Position numbers and translations under genes: made by a program | Shown: one piece after another, positions 22,735 through 33,589 of the stretch | How the letters are laid out: the number at the start of each line of letters is the position of its first letter | Position numbering within the stretch: position 1 is the first letter of the stretch | Notes under the pieces: generated by a model | What the model saw: the letters and a program-made list of their open reading frames with translations, nothing else | Told to the model about the DNA's origin: nothing | The model's database searches: none | Assembly (NCBI GenBank): GCA_017163975.1 | Contig: JAFFSR010000365.1 | Location: 372,001 to 436,000, forward strand | Origin: Anastatus disparis | Taxonomy: Eukaryota > Arthropoda > Insecta > Hymenoptera > Eupelmidae | DNA length: 64,000 nucleotides | Reading direction: 5' to 3'

Positions 22735-23510
22735 TAATTAAAAATTACTATATTTTTGACTAATGAGGAGACAAACTCGACATATGCAGGAAATTTGACA
22801 TACTTTTATGAAAATTTACTATACTTCTACGAGTTTATGATATACGCGCTCACAAAAATTGCTATTCAGTATCGTAAAAATTATGAATACAGAGAATGAC
22901 ACAACGAGACTGCTGTTGCCGCGCTTAATCACAAGGTGGCGACTCATTTTTTCAACCTGCGAGCGGTAAGAGAAGTACTTAGTTTGTATATAAGAGAATT
23001 TGAAACAGAGGCTTTTAAATATTTTCGCGTTCGTGATAATACGCGTTAGGTAGAATATGCTTTAGGTGTAGCGTGTGAGTGCGATTAACTTGTTGTAATG
23101 TGTGTAATTTAGGATAAATGTAATATATATATATACAACTTCGAGAAAAGCGGTTTTATAATTTGCGAAAAAGTGTCTTTCTAACAATAACACACAAACA
23201 AAATAATTATTCCTAACTTAATTTGAAAACACAAGCAAAATTCTCAGAACGTCAACAAGCATTGAAACATAATATTTTTAGAATTGAAAAAAAATTCATA
23301 TCCGTAATATTCAATACATGATATTTATAAAATCTAATATACAGTATAGAGAAATTTGCTAAAAGGTATAGAAAAATTTGATATATAGTAAAATTTGATG
23401 CTTTGAATTTTTACTATATACATATACTAAAATTTAACACATATCGAGTTTGTCTCTCTGTTGGTATACAGTATAGTAATTTTTTCAGAGTTTTACTGTT
23501 TGGATCTGAA
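22735..23510. mobile_element. Inverted-repeat-bounded segment with TATA-like box
   Basis: GAGACAAACTCGACATATG near 22772 is inverted near 23440-23458 (CATATCGAGTTTGTCTCTCT), with AATTTTACTATAC motifs on both sides. The unique centre (22860-23240) is GC-richer and holds TTGTATATAAGAG at 22986, a plausible TATA box, with no clear ORF after it. Could be a MITE or a non-autonomous element with its own promoter. Confidence 0.4.
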
Positions 23511-23584
23511 AAATAATTTGATGTATACATTTGCGCAATTTCCTGCTTGGTCTAATGTAATGTAGCAAAACTTTTAAAGTAATA

Positions 23585-23710
23585 ATGACATCAAAAAGTT
23601 CAGCCAGACAAGAAGCTTATTTTAAAGATTTACGTTGCATGCATGGTCTCCAACATCCTCATAATGTTAATAAATTTATTTTACTTCATGAAAAGATCAT
23701 TGAATCCTAA
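23585..23710 (+). CDS. Unrecognised 41-residue ORF
   Basis: ATG at 23585 in ATAATGAC context to TAA. Polar start (MTSKSSARQEAY) and a KFILLHEKIIE helix; beyond the stop the frame continues with IKLAKAELKSFKNQSKNFS. May be a decayed exon. No family recognised. Confidence 0.2.
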   Translation: MTSKSSARQEAYFKDLRCMHGLQHPHNVNKFILLHEKIIES

Positions 23711-24030
23711 ATCAAATTAGCTAAAGCTGAATTAAAAAGTTTTAAAAATCAATCCAAAAATTTTAGTGAGTACATTGAAAATAGTTGCTGAATATACATA
23801 ACCATAGAAATAAATTTTATCATTAGATTTTTTAAAAATTGAAACTTTTTTATAAGTGATTCAAGGTGTGGTCTTTCAAGAAAAGTTAAGGGAGATGTAA
23901 CAAAAATATCTTTGGTAGCACAATCTGACGCAAGTATCAGTGTGTAGATCTTATATAACATGCTTCCCAAATCTACTGGAGTTCTGCTATCAGATCATTG
24001 CATCAGATATTTGCAACAGATGTCCAGCAG

Positions 24031-24470
24031 ACTTACGGCAGACAAAGTGCAGTCTAGAGAAACATTTAATGCATGGATGCTTGCAGCAGAATTGCAATAT
24101 ACTTGTTAAAGGTCTCGGGCAGCTAATATTTTGCAGCAGAATCGATCTATACTTACGGCGGAAAAAGTGCAGCCAGGGACATCGTGTGATGCATGGATGC
24201 TTGCAGAAGTATGGCAATATACTTGTGAAAGATCTCGGGCAGCTGACACTTCGCAGAAGAATTGATGTATACTTACGGCAGACAAAGTGCAGTCTAGAGA
24301 AACATTTAATGCACGGATGCTTGTAGCAGAATTGTAGTATACTTATGAAAGATCTCGGGCAGCTAACATTTCGCAGCAGAATTGATGTATATTGATGGCT
24401 GACAAAGTGCAGCCAATAACATCATGTGATGCATGGATGCTTGCAGCAGAATTGCAGTGTTATTCTCAGC
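24031..24470 (+). repeat. Four-copy tandem repeat with exact 120-bp spacing
   Basis: ACTTACGGCAGACAAAGTGC or its variant starts at 24031, 24151, 24271 and 24391, exactly 120 bases apart. Each unit carries GCATGGATGCTTGCAG, AATATACTTGTGAAAG and TCTCGGGCAGCT. As 120 is divisible by three, one frame stays open across units (23940-24326) and gives a 40-residue Cys-containing repeat. I see no start context or family, so I treat it as satellite-like. Confidence 0.75.
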
Positions 24471-24689
24471 CTGGTTTGAAAAAAATAGCATCGCCACGGG
24501 TAAAAAAAAAGAATGCCTTAAATTGTATGTTTGCCTCCTTTGCTTTTGGCTCAGGTGACAATTTACATACGATTTCGGACATTCTTTGCTTTTTTTCCCT
24601 AGGTGAAAAATATACTATAATTTTATTTAGAGTGACTAGTAGAACCAAAGATTATACTGTTTAAAGGAGTGCTTTTCATCTATAATATA

Positions 24690-24905
24690 TTACACATCAA
24701 GGGAGGCAAAGAACTGGCGAGTCCATAGCACATACGAATATGTACATAATGTATATGTATATAAATATTCACTATGGCGTCGCTATGTAATCTCCCGTGG
24801 TGTGTATACTATTTTTCGCTATACTCAGGCCAAAAATATCACTTTTGTTATTCAGAGACGAAAGTGGTAGTTTCGGCCAGGGTATAGCAAAAATTTTTTT
24901 TCTGA
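24690..24905. mobile_element. Double hairpin element, copy 1
   Basis: First palindrome: CACATCAAGGGAGGCAAAG with CTCCCGTGGTGTGT. Second: TTTTTCGCTATACTCAGGCC with GGCCAGGGTATAGCAAAA around CACTTTTG / CGAAAGTGG. The same order occurs at 40680-40905. Confidence 0.65.
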
Positions 24906-25029
24906 ATTTCTGATGGGAGCGAGGATGGGAGACATGTTAGTCGTCAGTAAGGGTACGTAGGCAAATCGTGAATGAATTTACAAATTAAGCCTTGATATCG
25001 CGCTAGTAGGAACTAAGATGTACAATAGT

Positions 25030-25490
25030 CTTGTAGCTCGTGATCAAATCATTCAGATTAAGCACGCTTAATTGCACAAGACAATCTCATTCTGCTGCTC
25101 AGTTTCTAACGTATGTGTGCGAATGCAATTTCGTCTCAATTCTGCTAAAAGTCCCCGTGCAGTCAAAAATCCTTTTGTAAGTGCACGAAAGCTGCTGCAA
25201 GTCTGACGCAAGTATGTTGCGATTAATCTGCAAAAGATGCTATGCATAAAGCTGCTGCAATTCTCACACCCGAGCTCGTGATCGACTCATTCTGATTAAG
25301 CACGCTTGATTGCACAAAAAAATCTAATTCTGCTTCTCAGTGTCTGACGTTCGTGCTCGAATGCCATTTCGTCGCAATTCTGCTGAAAGTCCCAGTTCAG
25401 TTGGAAATCTTCTTGTAAGTGCACTAAAGCTTGCAGAAGTCTAACGTAATTATGATGCTTAGAGCCTGATGTAATCATCTTAGCTCAGAA
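25030..25490 (+). repeat. Two-copy tandem repeat of about 238 bp
   Basis: GCTCGTGATC starts at 25035 and 25273, followed in both by GATTAAGCACGCTT, TTGCACAA, GTAAGTGCAC and AAGCTTGCAG-like sequence. Rich in TGCAG and AATTCTGCT as in the 120-bp array just upstream. Confidence 0.7.
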
Positions 25491-25581
25491 AAATAGTTGA
25501 AATGGGAAGCATGTTAGTTAAGATCTGCTGTAGTTTGGCTGACGGGCAGAAAAATTGCAGCAGAATTGCACAAGAATTGAA

Positions 25582-25826
25582 AAAGTTGTAGATGCTAAAA
25601 TTGTTGTTTTTACTTGTGCTGTTGACATTACTTAAACGGAAACTAAAGGAACAGTACTTATTAAATCGTCTGATGAATTAATAAACTTCTCTAAAGGTGA
25701 AGAATCTTTATTAGAATCACAAATTAAGGCAATTTGTGAAACATGATGGCTGTACGCTTACTCAATAAATTTGACATAAGACGCCTTTGGAGCAACTGCT
25801 CTGCCAGAATATTAATTAATATAACT
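25582..25826 (+). pseudogene. CCT8: Fragment of T-complex chaperonin subunit theta (CCT8)
   Basis: Translation reads KVVDAKIVVFTCAVDIT, a stop, TETKGTVLIKSSDELINFSK and GEESLLESQIKAICET. After a gap of about 20 family residues comes a shifted frame, MMAVRLLNKFDIRRL, and a last shift to GATALPE. This is the apical-domain region of CCT theta, whose family reads TETKGTVLIK.A.ELMNFSKGEE and later WDLRRLCKTVGATALPR. CCT8 is part of the eight-subunit cytosolic TRiC ring that folds actin and tubulin. The stop, two frameshifts and deletions make it a pseudogene fragment; the rest of the gene is absent. Confidence 0.75.
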
Positions 25827-25897
25827 GGCAATGTTAAATTAAAACTAAAAAGTCTGATCAATGCATATTTAATTATAATTTTATCATTTTATGATAG

Positions 25898-26801
25898 GAA
25901 GCAGACATATTTCGTGCAAAAGTTAATATTGAAGTACAGAGGACCTCAGAGCCAGTCATAGCAGCTATAGAAAGAAATGGAGGAGTAATAACTACAGCAT
26001 TTTTTGACATGAATAGTGTTTTGGCAGCTGTTGATCCAGTAATATGTTTTAAAAGAGGTATATTAATAATATTTATTTTCAACTCATTAATATATTTTTA
26101 TTTACTTGCAAATTAAAAATCAAAGCCATATTTTAAACATGCTTAAAAAAAAAAAATAAAATTCAAATACACGTTTAATAAAATCTTATAATCAGATAGA
26201 TTTCAATATGTGTAATATTTTTAACAATAAATTTGTGTAATTTAATAAAATTTTGTTATTTTGAAATAAATATGAGATATTTTTTGCAGAACAAGGTAAT
26301 ATCTCGTTTTTGATTGGGAAAAAGGTGATAAATGGACAAAGAAGGTGGTATGTTATTTGTAGTTAAAGAGAAGTGATATTTTAAAAAATAATTTTTTTAA
26401 TTGTTACTTCATACTTTCACAATCAGCAAGAGTTTTTTTTCTATTTTTTATACTTAATTTTCAAATTAACTTGATTCTATTATTAAACAGTGATTGAATT
26501 AAAAATATAAATAACACAAGTCTTACTAATGATGCCAACTTACAATATCAAGCAAAAAATTATACTTGGAGATATCACTTTTTTTTAACCACAACAGATA
26601 TCACTTATCTATAACAGCAAATTACATTATCACCTTTCTTGAATTGAAAACAAGATATACCTTTCTCAAAATATATGTGGGATATTGCCATACTTGTCTT
26701 AACAAACGATTTATTAAAGATCTGTAACAATTATTTTTAACATCTCTGTTATAGGTGAACCCATGCCACGACGTATGTTACCTCCAGCAGACTGTCTAGA
26801 G
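25898..26801 (+). pseudogene. MRPL15: Two-exon fragment of mitochondrial ribosomal protein L15 (uL15m)
   Basis: Exon 25898-26057 follows an acceptor (GATAG) and encodes [20 protein letters not shown] then [20 protein letters not shown] and [13 protein letters not shown] without a stop. A donor GTATAT follows at 26058. The next exon starts after TTATAG at 26755 and encodes EPMPRRMLPPADCLE, in phase with the first. The family reads EVQ.ASE.AIAAIE.NGG and RG.PIP.RMLPP here. L15 is a structural protein of the mitochondrial large ribosomal subunit. The upstream exons and everything after CLE are missing; the sequence passes into minisatellite at about 26810. It is probably a genomic (not retro) copy, as the intron is retained. 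A real but incomplete gene cannot be excluded. Confidence 0.65.
26285..26665. repeat. Small inverted repeat inside the L15 fragment intron
   Basis: AAGGTAATATCTCGTTTT and AAAAGGTGAT near 26293-26330 are roughly inverted near 26620-26665 (ATCACCTTTC, AAAACAAGATATACCTT). Possible short MITE. Confidence 0.4.
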
Positions 26802-26809
26802 TCTCAGTC

Positions 26810-27035
26810 GACATGTAATCTTTCTGCAAGATTAGAATTTTGTGTAATATTGCAAAAAATTTCTCATATCTTTCAGCCGAAACATCACACTAGATACGTT
26901 TTCAAAACATTTGAAAACTATTTCCATTGAAACCTTAAAGACGTCATATTTCTGAAATCTTACAGATATATTTCGAAAAATAGATAAAACGGATCTTTCT
27001 TATGAAATCTTTCAGTGACATTTCAAAAATTATTT
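26810..27035. repeat. Degenerate GAAATCTTTC / TTTCAGAAA minisatellite
   Basis: Short degenerate units (CTTTCAGCCGAAAC, GAAATCTTACAGATAT, GAAATCTTTCAGTGAC). It truncates the L15 fragment and resembles the arrays at 28440 and 36530. Confidence 0.55.
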
Positions 27036-27049
27036 TTCAGCTGGAAAAT

Positions 27050-28390
27050 TTCGAAGCCTACTACCAAGTATGGTAGTACTAGGCTCAGCCGCTATGTGAC
27101 ACTGCTCCCGCAAGAGGAACAGCGAGCTCCAGAGCATGTAAGAGCCAAGACTCAACGAAGTCGAGAAGCAGTGCAGACTATGCTCTCCTCTCACTCTAGA
27201 CAAAGGCGCACCTTGACTAAGAGAGAGGCAGACAGATAGTAATAGGCTGTCTTTGCTTGCGGCGCTCCGCAAGTAAAGCCAGACTCGCTTTCTCTCTCGC
27301 TCTTATCGAAGATCAAGGGGGCTTGCTTGTCTAATCAAAGATGCGACGAGTTACAGTTAAATCTTAGTGAGAGGCGCTCCTCCACTTAGATAAAACGTAG
27401 TACAGAGGAAACTGCACATGCATCTCCGTACCGCCGTACCACGATATCGGCCGCATTGTAAATAATAAATTAGTTTAATTTAATATAAGATTGTATTAGT
27501 ATTAAGGGTGCTTTACACCATATAGTTTGTACGGCCGAGCCGCTGCACCAGCCGCCTTGTAAATAACATTCTCGATTGATTCGATATAAATTCATATAAA
27601 TACTAAAGGTGCTTCACACCGAACTGTTATAACCTGAGCCGTCGCGCCGACCACGTTGACCTGCATATAAGGCATTTTGCATAAAGATAAATTGATGATA
27701 ATGTTAAGGGTGCTTTCCACCCATTATAATCATATCTATGTTTAGCTTTGAAGGTGCTTCTCACCCACTGCCGTCGTCGGAACAAAGCTAGGTAAGACTG
27801 CTCTATCCATGTGTATCCGTCGTGCATTAGAGAGTCTTAGGCCTTCAGCCGCATTCCGCTCGACCACAGGTGTCGTCCACCCACTGCTATCATAATAATC
27901 AGTTCATTAATATTACATTTTGATTGGACATTACACAATTACAGAATTAACCCAGCAAACCGTTCAGGCCGTTAACTACCGTATAATCCGATTTGATTTA
28001 TTATTAAAGACAAAGTTTATTTCGATTAATAGAAAGTAACATAATTCAGTTCAAACTATTCTAATTCCATTTAATTTGCCTTCAAGTGGCTTATAGTAAA
28101 TTCAATCTTTATTTCATTGTACCACGCGCAATTATATTAGGTTAGTCATTTGATTTATATAATTTAGGTTAGCTTACCACTTTCTACTTTTATTGTTATA
28201 CGTCGCTGTAAAATATGAGTATTTAGAGTACAATAAAGCCCAGGTACTCCCTAGCATAAACAAACGTGTCAACCTGTTTACTATCCTTTGTCATTCCACC
28301 AACCATCCTGACGCACCTCCTGCCTTCGAACCCTGGTCACTCACTGAAGCGTCCGGCAACAGGAGGTAAAAAAGTCATTTTCCTACCCGC
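27050..28390 (+). mobile_element. GC-richer block, possible solo LTR
   Basis: This 1.3 kb block differs in base composition from its surroundings and splits a minisatellite that resumes at about 28440. It has TGTGACACTGCTCCCG near 27095, a late AATAAAGC at 28231 and ends near CCGGCAACAGGAGG, as an LTR might, but I find no target duplication. From 27440 it contains about five degenerate repeats of roughly 100 bases, each with an AAGGGTGCTTTNCACC palindrome (27504, 27603, 27704, 27750, 27865). No protein. Confidence 0.35.
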
Positions 28391-28439
28391 GGAAAATAAA
28401 AACGTTACAATATATAAAATAAGTGTATCATTAACAATA

Positions 28440-28812
28440 TTTCTTTGAACTTTCAGGTGCCATCTTGCAGCAATGACATTCCTACAAACTAATAGAAATG
28501 TATCTAAAAATATACAAAGTGAATATTTCATTGGAAATGTTTCAGTAACCTTTCAAATGAGATCTTGCAACAGTTACATTTCTTGAATCTAACGCAAACG
28601 TTTCTTGAAATATATAAAATGTGTGTTTCATTAGGAATATTTGTGTGACTTTTCACACGCGATCTTGCAACAATGATATTTCTAAAATTTAACAGAAATA
28701 TTTCTTAAGATATACAAAATGGAAGTTTTATTTGAAGCATTTCTATTGCCTTTCAGATGTGATAGTTAATCAGTGAAATTTCTATAATCTAACTGAAATA
28801 TCCCTTCTTAAA
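28440..28812. repeat. Tandem array of about 103 bp units
   Basis: About 3.5 units with CTTGCAACAATGACATTTCT, CTAACAGAAATGTTTCTTAA and ATATATAAAATG, each ending in CTTTCAGATGTGAT. The same unit occurs at 36530-37060. Confidence 0.75.
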
Positions 28813-29400
28813 AAAATGATGAGCCACCATGTTGAAGCATCTAAAGATCGAATCCTGATTGGTCAATATAGAATAGGCGCCAAAAATTAAATTTTAAAGG
28901 GTTTAGATTTTTTAAATAAATAAAAATTAATTTCTAGGCATTGTTTTTTAAATATAATAGAAGTAACTCAATTAAAATAGAATAAGAATATTTTATTTTA
29001 AACCAAGCAATATTATTTATGTATATAACCAATGTATAGTTTAATGATAAAATATATAACTATGAGCACAAGCAAGGTGACTACCTTTTATTTAAAAATT
29101 CCAGTAAAATTGTAAAGACATCAAATAATATAACAATTCAGATAAGTAATTTATTCCTTTATTGCATAAGTATTGCTTAATGCAGGTACAATATATATAT
29201 ATATAAAAATAAGTATAGTAATAGCAATTAACGAAGGTTTGAGGTTATGAAAGTTTTATTATTCTATATTTCTATTACTCAGATTAAAAATCATCAAAGT
29301 ACCAAAAAAAGTAATATATTTAAGTAATGTTTTAAAGATAAATTTATGTGCACATTTTAATAAAAAAAATAAGGTTTAAATGAATCAAGATCAAAATTTA
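28813..29400. other. AT-rich sequence, no gene seen
   Basis: I see nothing recognisable. A short (AT)n lies at about 29193-29206. Confidence 0.4.
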
Positions 29401-30130
29401 CTGATAACAATGGATGATACAATTGACGAACAAACTGTATGTCTATTTTTAGTGAAAATTTGAAGAATCTACTTATATGAGTGTGCTATTTCATAATATA
29501 CAATACTATTTAGTTAAACTTATTATATTAAATATTAATACATAAATAAATAGAAGCATAAAATGTGTATTTTCAGTAAATGTAGTTTGAAAATAATTTA
29601 CACACTGATGAAAGTATGATTACGATAGACAGCTTTGTTATAGATTAACACATAAAATTTGTATTACAGTTGACGAACAAGCTATATGTCTATTTTTAAT
29701 GAAAATTTGAATAATTCACTTACATAAGTGTGCTATTTTATGATATAAGATGAATTAATATTTAATATAATGTATTTAACTGAATAGTTTGCTTGTACGA
29801 GTGAGTTATTTTATTATATAGATTACTATTTAACTAAATATTAATACATGAAATTAAAAAATAAAAAAACAATTTATGTTTTAATGAATAAAGCTTGAAA
29901 ATAATTAACATGCTGATAAAATTATAACTATAGTAAGCATCTTTTTTATAGATTTGAATATAAAATTTCTATTACAGTTGACAAACAAGTAATATGACTA
30001 TATTTTCAATAAAAATTAGAATTTTTACTAATATAGGTGTGCTGTTTTATAATATATTTAACTTATTAGTTTACTTATACATGTGGGTTATTTTATAATA
30101 TACAAACATAAGCTGAAATAACTTGGGCGC
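29400..30130 (+). repeat. Three-copy tandem repeat of 250-310 bp
   Basis: TTGACGAACAAACTGTATGTC begins units near 29422, 29669 and 29978, minus its last base in each comparison; each is followed by TATTTTTAGTGAAAATTTGA, a GTGTGCTATTT phrase and TAATATA-rich sequence. Confidence 0.65.
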
Positions 30131-30273
30131 CTATGCACTTTCTACTCAACTGTAGTTACTAGAGCTATCAGACCTGAGTTTCAGTCTGAAAAAAAATCAG
30201 ATTTAAATGTAATTGATAATTTTTTGTTATTATAATATTAACTAATAAAACTTCTTTTTAGCTTAAATATACA

Positions 30274-30964
30274 TTAAGGGAGCCAGATACTATTAGAAGC
30301 TGAAATATATTGCTGAGATATATTGATATAAATTGCTGATGTTTAAAAATAACTAATTTCATATAAAAATACATTCAATTTCAAATATGTTTTGGTTTAA
30401 AACATTTTCTATATCTTGAGAATTGAAGAGGTGGTGCTCGTTGAAAGTCTAGAACAAAAAACCCTTTACCGCAAGGTTTCTTCATGAATTTTCATTGGAT
30501 TTACTTGAAATTTTATGGAGATATTCAAAATTATAGTAGAATCCATATAAGTGTAAAACATTCATAAGAAATTCAAATAATTAAAAAATTTTTGAAATAA
30601 AACAATTTAAAAAAAAATTTTTTTTATTAAATATTATAAATAAGTTGATAAATAAATAGAAATAAATTAATTCAAAATCTGCTCCACTTATATGGATTCT
30701 ACTATAATTTTGAATATCTCCATAAAATTTCAAGTGAATCCAATGAAAACTCATGAAGAAATCTTGCGGTAAAGGGTTTTTTGTTCCAGACTTTCAACGA
30801 GCACCACCACTTCAATTCTCAAGATATAGAAAATGTTTTAAACCAAAACATGTTTGAAATTGAATGTATTTTTATATGAAATTAGTTATTTTTAAACATC
30901 AGCAATTTATATCAATATGTCTCAGCAATATATTTCAGCTTCTAATAGTATCTGGCCTCCTTAA
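30274..30964. mobile_element. TTAA hairpin element, family C
   Basis: TTAA at 30274-30277 and 30961-30964. The ends are GGGAGCCAGATACTATTAG and GGAGGCCAGATACTATTAG read inward. Arms of about 270 bases (to 30545 and from about 30690) match closely, including GAGGTGGTGCTCGTTGAAAG, leaving an AT-rich loop. No ORF. Confidence 0.85.
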
Positions 30965-31139
30965 ATAAAAAAGTTTGATCCATGAATAGTTTTAAAAACC
31001 CTTATCTGATGCTTAAAATCCTTTTGATTAGTTAAAAACTTGATTTTGTTTATTTAATAACACTATTCAAAATGAAATAATGTTGTATGTGTATCATGTC
31101 TTAAGATTTATGAGTTATAAATATATTTTAATACACTTC

Positions 31140-31955
31140 TACTTTCTCATAGAGAAAACATTGTATCAATAAAAAAATTTTTTCTATTTTTTTATTAATT
31201 TGTACATATTTAGACTCGTGAGTCAAAAAAAGTGGTTTCCATCCTGTTAAAAAAAATCAGGCGAGAAATCACCTGATTTCTTAGGTGATTTATCATGCCA
31301 AAATCTCATTTAATGATCTCTCACCTGATTTTTTTTTGTAGGGCAGAAAATGTCTGTATGTATGTGTGTGTATGTACTCATTACGTCAATTAGATCTCGA
31401 AAAGTACTCGACGGATTTCCTTCAAATTTTGCATACAATTTATTTTTTTGTCTAACTGGTACGGAAGCTATTGAAAACTGATTTTCTTGGCGTAGTCTTA
31501 ATTTTAGAACAATTTAAAACATTTTTTTTCAATTCTAATTTTCAATTTTTTTTGTATTTTACTTTAAGTACTCGATGGATTTGCTCTGAAATTTGCTTGG
31601 AAATTATTTGCAACTACCAAAAGAAAAACTTCTGAAAACTGATTTTCTTAGCGTGGTTTTAATTTTAGATAATTTTGTAAAATTTGCAAAAAAAATTAAT
31701 TTTTCTTTCATTTTACGTAAATTACTCGATATATTTGCCCCAAAATTCGCATGCAAGTTATTCGCTATTGTCAGAAGAAAAAATTTTTTTAAAACTAATT
31801 TTCTTAGCGCAGTTTTAATTTTAGAGTTTTTTGAAAATTTTGAAAAAATTTTAATTTGAAACCACTTGTTTCTACTCTCTGAGTCTAAATATACACAAAT
31901 TAACGAAAAAATAGAAACAAATTTTTTCACCGATACAATAATTTTTCTATGAGAA
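31140..31955. mobile_element. Inverted-repeat element related to 13586-15412, short array
   Basis: The left end (CTCATAGAGAAAACATTG to ACATATTTAGACTC, 31148-31217) is inverted at 31882-31955 (GAGTCTAAATATACAC to TTTTTCTATGAG). The interior has about three of the 164-bp units (starts near 31398, 31568, 31720) instead of nine. Open frames at 31593-31859 plus and 31996-31604 minus only translate the repeat. The adjoining 31961-32030 repeats the block found at 15348-15412. Confidence 0.75.
31243..31343. mobile_element. About 100-bp MITE inserted in the preceding element
   Basis: CCTGTTAAAAAAAATCAGG to TTTTTTTTGTAGGG with GAGAAATCACCTGATTTCTT inside. The paralogue at 13696-13708 reads GTTTCC then AGAAAATG without this block, giving the empty site. 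Its core matches the ends of the element at 32114-32483. Confidence 0.75.
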
Positions 31956-32113
31956 AGCAAAATGAAATCAAAATACTTTAACACAATGAGCTCCATGAGA
32001 AAGCATTACACCAAAGCACTTGGCAGCGTTATTGTAAATGCTTAAGTTCAAATAAATGTAATAGATATATTTATTATTACCTGTAATGCGGTTATGAAGT
32101 AGCTAAGTAAAGT

Positions 32114-32483
32114 CCCTACTAAAAAATCTCAGGTGAGAAATCACCTGATTTCTCAGGTGATTAATCATGCCAAAATCTCATGTGATGATTTTTTTAGGTT
32201 TTTACACGTTTCAAACCATGCTTAGTCAATTGCGAACTATTTTTGAAAATTTTTAAAAAATTTAACTTAGAAAATTTTTTGTAAAATGAGTCAAAATTTT
32301 TTCTAAGACCAAATTGAAAAAAAATTTTCTAAGTTCAAATTTTTCAAAAATTTTCAAAAATAGTTCGCAATTGACTAAGTATGCTTTGAAACGTAAAAAC
32401 CAAAAAAATCGTCACATGAGAATTTGGCATGATTAATCACCTGAGAAATCAGGTGATTTCTCACCTGAGATTTTTTAGTAGGG
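32114..32483. mobile_element. MITE with CCCTACTAAAAAATCTCAGG ends
   Basis: Long inverted repeat of about 370 bases. The ends share CCCTACTAAAAAATCTCAGG; further in come GGTGATTAATCATGCC and CAATTGCGAACTATTTTTG arms. There is no clear target duplication. Confidence 0.8.
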
Positions 32484-32810
32484 GTCATTTATTTAATAGT
32501 CATTAATTATATAAAGATGAAAAAGATGCTTTTGTAATTTTAAATAATGAGGGATTTTTAAACTCTTATTACCAATAATAGTATTTAAAAATTTAATTTA
32601 CTGTAATATTTAATTTAATTTAATGCTATCCAAACTAAAGATGTATAACGCATATAATAATTTGTGAAAACAATTTTATATGAATGAGTTGAAACAAAAT
32701 TTAATGCAAAAGTAAAAAATAAAATGTTTTTTTTGTGAAAAACGTTTTGATCTTTTATTGCAAAATTTATAGAATTTTCATACATTATTTTAAAACTTGG
32801 AAATTGATAG

Positions 32811-33189
32811 TGATGAAAATCATTAATGAATCAGATGAAATGTTTCTTCTAGAATATTTAAATTCTTTTATTCCTTCCAGTAAATTACATTTGAGAGAAA
32901 AATTTATTGCAATGCTTATAAGAAATATAAGTATTAATAAAGGTTCATGCAATAGTGCGAGATTGCAAATTTTAGAATTTTCTAATCATTTATTAAAATG
33001 TAAAATTTTGACGGGTGGTATAAGATAATATTTTTCCAAACCGTAGTAGATTATATTGTGAAAATGAATATTCCTTTTACATTTAAAAGAACGTAATTTC
33101 CATGTGAATTATCTTTTGCTATGACGATTAATAAATTATATGGACAAACGTTTGATAATATAATTATTCTTTTAAGGAACTGAACACGG
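32811..33189 (+). pseudogene. Helitron helicase C-terminal domain remnant
   Basis: Readable blocks are MFLLEYLNSFIPSSKLHLRE, MLIRNISINKGSCNSARLQI, LLKCKILTGG, and after stops IPFTFKRT and SFAMTINKLYGQTFDNIIIL. The Helitron/Pif1 family reads P.H.L.LK.G..IMLLRN.....GLCNGTRL and later FPV..AFAMTINKSQGQTF. Pif1-type helicase unwinds DNA during rolling-circle transposition. In the MTINKSQGQ motif SQ is LY here. It is broken by stops near 33027 and by the hairpin element at 33190. Confidence 0.75.
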
Positions 33190-33578
33190 TTAAGAGGAGG
33201 TCACGTATCTCTGTCCTTTTCTAATCAAAGAAATGATTTTTTCACAAAAACTAATAACTTTATCAAAAAATGAAGAGAAAGCCGCATCTTGTATCAAAAA
33301 AAGCAATATTTTCTTTGATAAGAAAAAATTAATTTTATTGCTTCGTTCTCAAGAAAACCTTGAAAAACCAAATTGTCCACCCTAACCTCTATGATTTAAG
33401 TTTTTCAAGGTTTTCTTGAAAACGAAGCAATAAAATTAATTCTTTCTTATCAAAGAAAATATTGCTTTTTTTATTACGAGATGCGGCTTTCTTTTCATTT
33501 TTTGCTAAAGTTATTAGTTTCTGTAAAAAACTCAATTCTTTGATTAGAAGAGGACAGAGATACGTGACCTCCTTTTAA
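33190..33578. mobile_element. TTAA hairpin element, family A copy 4 (inside the Helitron)
   Basis: TTAA at 33190-33193 and 33575-33578, 389 bases, ends GAGGAGGTCACGTATCTCTG and complement (right end with TTTT for TCTT). It interrupts the helicase frame. Confidence 0.88.
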
Positions 33579-33589
33579 AAACAATTGTG

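Noticed and set aside
23940..24326. 128-codon Cys-rich frame
   Set aside because: It follows from a 120-bp tandem repeat divisible by three; kept as a repeat and a finding, not as a gene.
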